Positions 21,647 to 23,089 of a stretch of 23,089 bases of DNA are shown here, in pieces (within the stretch, counting starts at the first letter, position 1; each line of letters begins with the position of its first letter). This DNA is from QHXQ01 sp036389375 (GTDB lineage Bacteria > Acidobacteriota > Blastocatellia > Pyrinomonadales > Pyrinomonadaceae), in contig DASVQA010000077.1 of the NCBI GenBank assembly GCA_036389375.1, positions 1 through 23,089 of the forward strand, written 5' to 3'. The translations under genes and the position numbers were made by a program. The notes under the pieces were generated by a model. It made no database searches and was not told where the DNA came from. It saw only the letters and a list, made by a program, of their open reading frames with translations.

Positions 21647-21712
21647 GAAGGGCTGAGGGCTGAAGCAGCAACTATTCAAGTTGATCGCTCCTGCTTTCGT
21701 CCCCGAGTCCTT
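21647..21712 (+). repeat. Degenerate intergenic inverted repeat, site E
   Basis: Directly after the GGDEF stop codon come GGGCTGA (21650) and GGGCTGA (21657), a tandem 7-base unit. The 22-base left arm (21647-21668) pairs with 21691-21712 at 12 Watson-Crick and 5 G-U positions, so the stem is decayed but still recognisable (GAAGCAG region best). The next gene's ribosome-binding site follows immediately. Confidence 0.45.
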
Positions 21713-21726
21713 AATTTGGAGGTGGC

Positions 21727-22719
21727 ATGGCAGATTATCGAGATAAGTTGGACGAGTGGCGCGAGGCGGCGCGGCGTAAGGCGCGCGAGTTGGACGAGAA
21801 GTATAAGATCAAGGATCGGGTCGAAGAGGGCGCGCGGGTGGCGCAGGATGCGGCGCGCAAAGGGGCGGCGCGGGTGGCGAGCGAGGCGGAACGCGCACGG
21901 GCTGAAGCCGAACGCTTGGGCGATGAGTTCGAGGTGGGCGAGCGCGCCGATGAAGTGCGCGAGCAGGCGCGGCGCGCGGCCGATGATGCGCAGCGTGTGG
22001 CGCGCACGGCCGGCGAGACGATCAGGAATGCAGGGCGCGCGGCCGGCGAACGGGCGGGCGAAGTCTTTGGCGAGGCGAAGCGACAATATGGCCGCGCGGC
22101 ACACGTCGTGGACAAGGGCGCGCGCGTGACGCGTTTGACGACGGCGACCGCCGCCGGTCTGTTCAAGGCTTACGATTGGGCGCGCGCGAATCCGAAGCAC
22201 GCCGTCGTGCTCTCTTTCTCGCTCGCGGCGGGTTTGGGCGCGGGCGCGGCCTTTCCCGGACTCGACGCGGTGCTGCTTGGCGCACACCCGCACTGGCTCA
22301 CACACTCCGCGCTGCCCGTCTGGGCCTTGCGCAAAGCGGGCGCGAAGTTCGACAGCTACCTGCACACGCGCGAAGAGTTGCTGGCGCAAGGTGCATTGAC
22401 GGAAGCCGAGCGCAAACGCGTCGAGTTCGAGCGCGAGATCGTGCGCTATGTCGGCGCACCGCTCCTCGGCGCATTCAGTTGCGCGGCGGGGCTGACGATG
22501 TGGGCGCAGATTCTCCAACCGGGCACAATCGTCGGCGCGCCCATTGACTGGCTCATTGGCGGCAATCCGTTCCTGAGCGGCATCTGGCTCTTTGGCAACG
22601 GCGTCATCTGCTTCCAGCAGGGCTACAAGTTCTTTATGATCGCGCTCAAAGATCAGCAGGACGTGCATCGCATCGTGCGCGAGATCAAGGGGCTGCTGCC
22701 GGCCGCGGCGAGCGCGTGA
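21727..22719 (+). CDS. Helical, LEA/apolipoprotein-like membrane protein of unknown function
   Basis: The 330-residue protein starts at ATG 21727 with GGAGG four to eight bases upstream. Residues 1-140 are a highly charged, Ala/Arg/Glu-rich helix (KARELDEKYKIKDRVEEGAR, ERADEVREQARRAADDAQR) with the 11-residue-like periodicity of late-embryogenesis-abundant and apolipoprotein helices, so it may be coiled or lie on a membrane. Residues about 150-330 contain hydrophobic stretches (VVLSFSLAAGLGAGAAF, LLGAFSCAAGLTMWAQ, FLSGIWLFGNGVICFQ) consistent with three or four membrane segments. No enzyme motif is visible. LEA-like proteins are often desiccation- or stress-linked; that is a hint only. It follows the diguanylate cyclase in the same direction. 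Confidence 0.72.
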   Translation: MADYRDKLDEWREAARRKARELDEKYKIKDRVEEGARVAQDAARKGAARVASEAERARAEAERLGDEFEVGERADEVREQARRAADDAQRVARTAGETIRNAGRAAGERAGEVFGEAKRQYGRAAHVVDKGARVTRLTTATAAGLFKAYDWARANPKHAVVLSFSLAAGLGAGAAFPGLDAVLLGAHPHWLTHSALPVWALRKAGAKFDSYLHTREELLAQGALTEAERKRVEFEREIVRYVGAPLLGAFSCAAGLTMWAQILQPGTIVGAPIDWLIGGNPFLSGIWLFGNGVICFQQGYKFFMIALKDQQDVHRIVREIKGLLPAAASA

Positions 22720-22791
22720 AAAGTTTAGGGCGCGGCCGCAGCCAACGCACAGGCGGCGCGCGGGCATCTCTGTCGGTACAGGAGAAAAACA

Positions 22792-23073
22792 ATGAACAGG
22801 CGTCTGGTCGTTCGGCTTATCGTCGCACTAGTCACATTCATGCTCGGCATCGGTAGCACGTTACTCTTCAACTACCTGCGCCCGTCGCCGCGCGTGAGTC
22901 CAGCCCTGCACGCGGTGACATTCACGTATCGCTTAAACCCCGGGCCGCACGCGCACGCGCCATGCGCGCACTTCGAGCCTACTTTTCAACCGGCATACGC
23001 GTGGACGCCCGATGCGCCACCGCCACCTCTGCCGCCCGCGCCCCCGCTGCGTCCGCGCCTGCGCCAACGCTGA
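22792..23073 (+). CDS. Small membrane-anchored Pro-rich protein
   Basis: The 93-residue protein starts at ATG 22792 with AGGAGA eight bases upstream. An N-terminal hydrophobic segment (LIVALVTFMLGIGSTLLFNY, about residues 9-28) acts as a signal anchor. The rest is soluble and His/Pro-rich, ending in a polyproline-like PPPPLPPAPPLRPRLRQR. No family is recognised. It could be a short periplasmic tail protein. It follows the helical membrane protein after 72 bases with no repeat element between. Confidence 0.6.
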   Translation: MNRRLVVRLIVALVTFMLGIGSTLLFNYLRPSPRVSPALHAVTFTYRLNPGPHAHAPCAHFEPTFQPAYAWTPDAPPPPLPPAPPLRPRLRQR

Positions 23074-23089
23074 CGAGGTCAGCCGGCAT

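Overview
The window reads as chromosomal DNA of a GC-rich, Gram-negative, aerobic-type bacterium. Short genes lie close together on both strands, many products carry signal peptides or lipoboxes, and a LolA-like carrier and a TonB-type C-terminal domain imply an outer membrane. The mix of TPR proteins, small secreted proteins, a TonB-domain single protein and a Pro/Thr-repeat Cys-rich secreted protein recalls Acidobacteriota, probably Blastocatellia. That placement is inference from general style, not a search. No rRNA, tRNA, CRISPR array, transposase or integrase was seen.

Layout. 1-4671 (+): the 3' part of a secreted TPR protein, a Gly-rich exported protein, a GlcD-type FAD-linked oxidase, an HD-domain phosphohydrolase and a small PGPGW-type membrane protein. 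4688-8418 (-): a membrane-anchored thioredoxin-rhodanese fusion, a TonB-C-domain protein, a 602-residue secreted protein of unknown function and a small Cys-rich secreted protein. 8419-8864 is a divergent control region. 8865-14451 (+): a lipoprotein, an FtsX/MacB-type permease, a LolD-type ATPase, a one-helix protein, a LolA-like carrier and a radical SAM enzyme. The first five look like a lipoprotein-sorting locus. 14520-17948 (-): a TPR membrane protein, pyruvate kinase, a TlpA-type lipoprotein and YacG. 18039-20387 (-): a Crp/Fnr regulator whose 3' end is duplicated on the far side of a lower-GC secreted-protein gene. 20717-23073 (+): a REC-GGDEF diguanylate cyclase, a long helical membrane protein and a small Pro-rich anchored protein.

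Two patterns go beyond the gene list. First, five gaps between co-directional genes (3532-3597, 9911-9978, 11083-11187, 16752-16813, 21647-21712) hold inverted repeats, four of them visibly built from tandem 7- or 9-base units. In every case the purine-rich arm follows the upstream stop codon and the pyrimidine-rich arm precedes the downstream start, read in the direction of transcription. Sequences differ between sites but the architecture is the same. Second, a direct repeat of about 105 bp (18038-18142 and 19676-19780), made of the 3' end of the crp-family gene, brackets the lower-GC gene. This resembles the footprint of an insertion that regenerated the target gene's 3' end.

Other control signals include a consensus sigma70 promoter before the LolA-like gene (TTGACA, 16 bases, TATAAT), a 16-bp perfect palindrome upstream of tlpA-pyk, a stem of 21 base pairs before the FAD oxidase gene, overlapping stems in the leader of the 602-residue gene, and a bidirectional terminator between the radical SAM and TPR genes.
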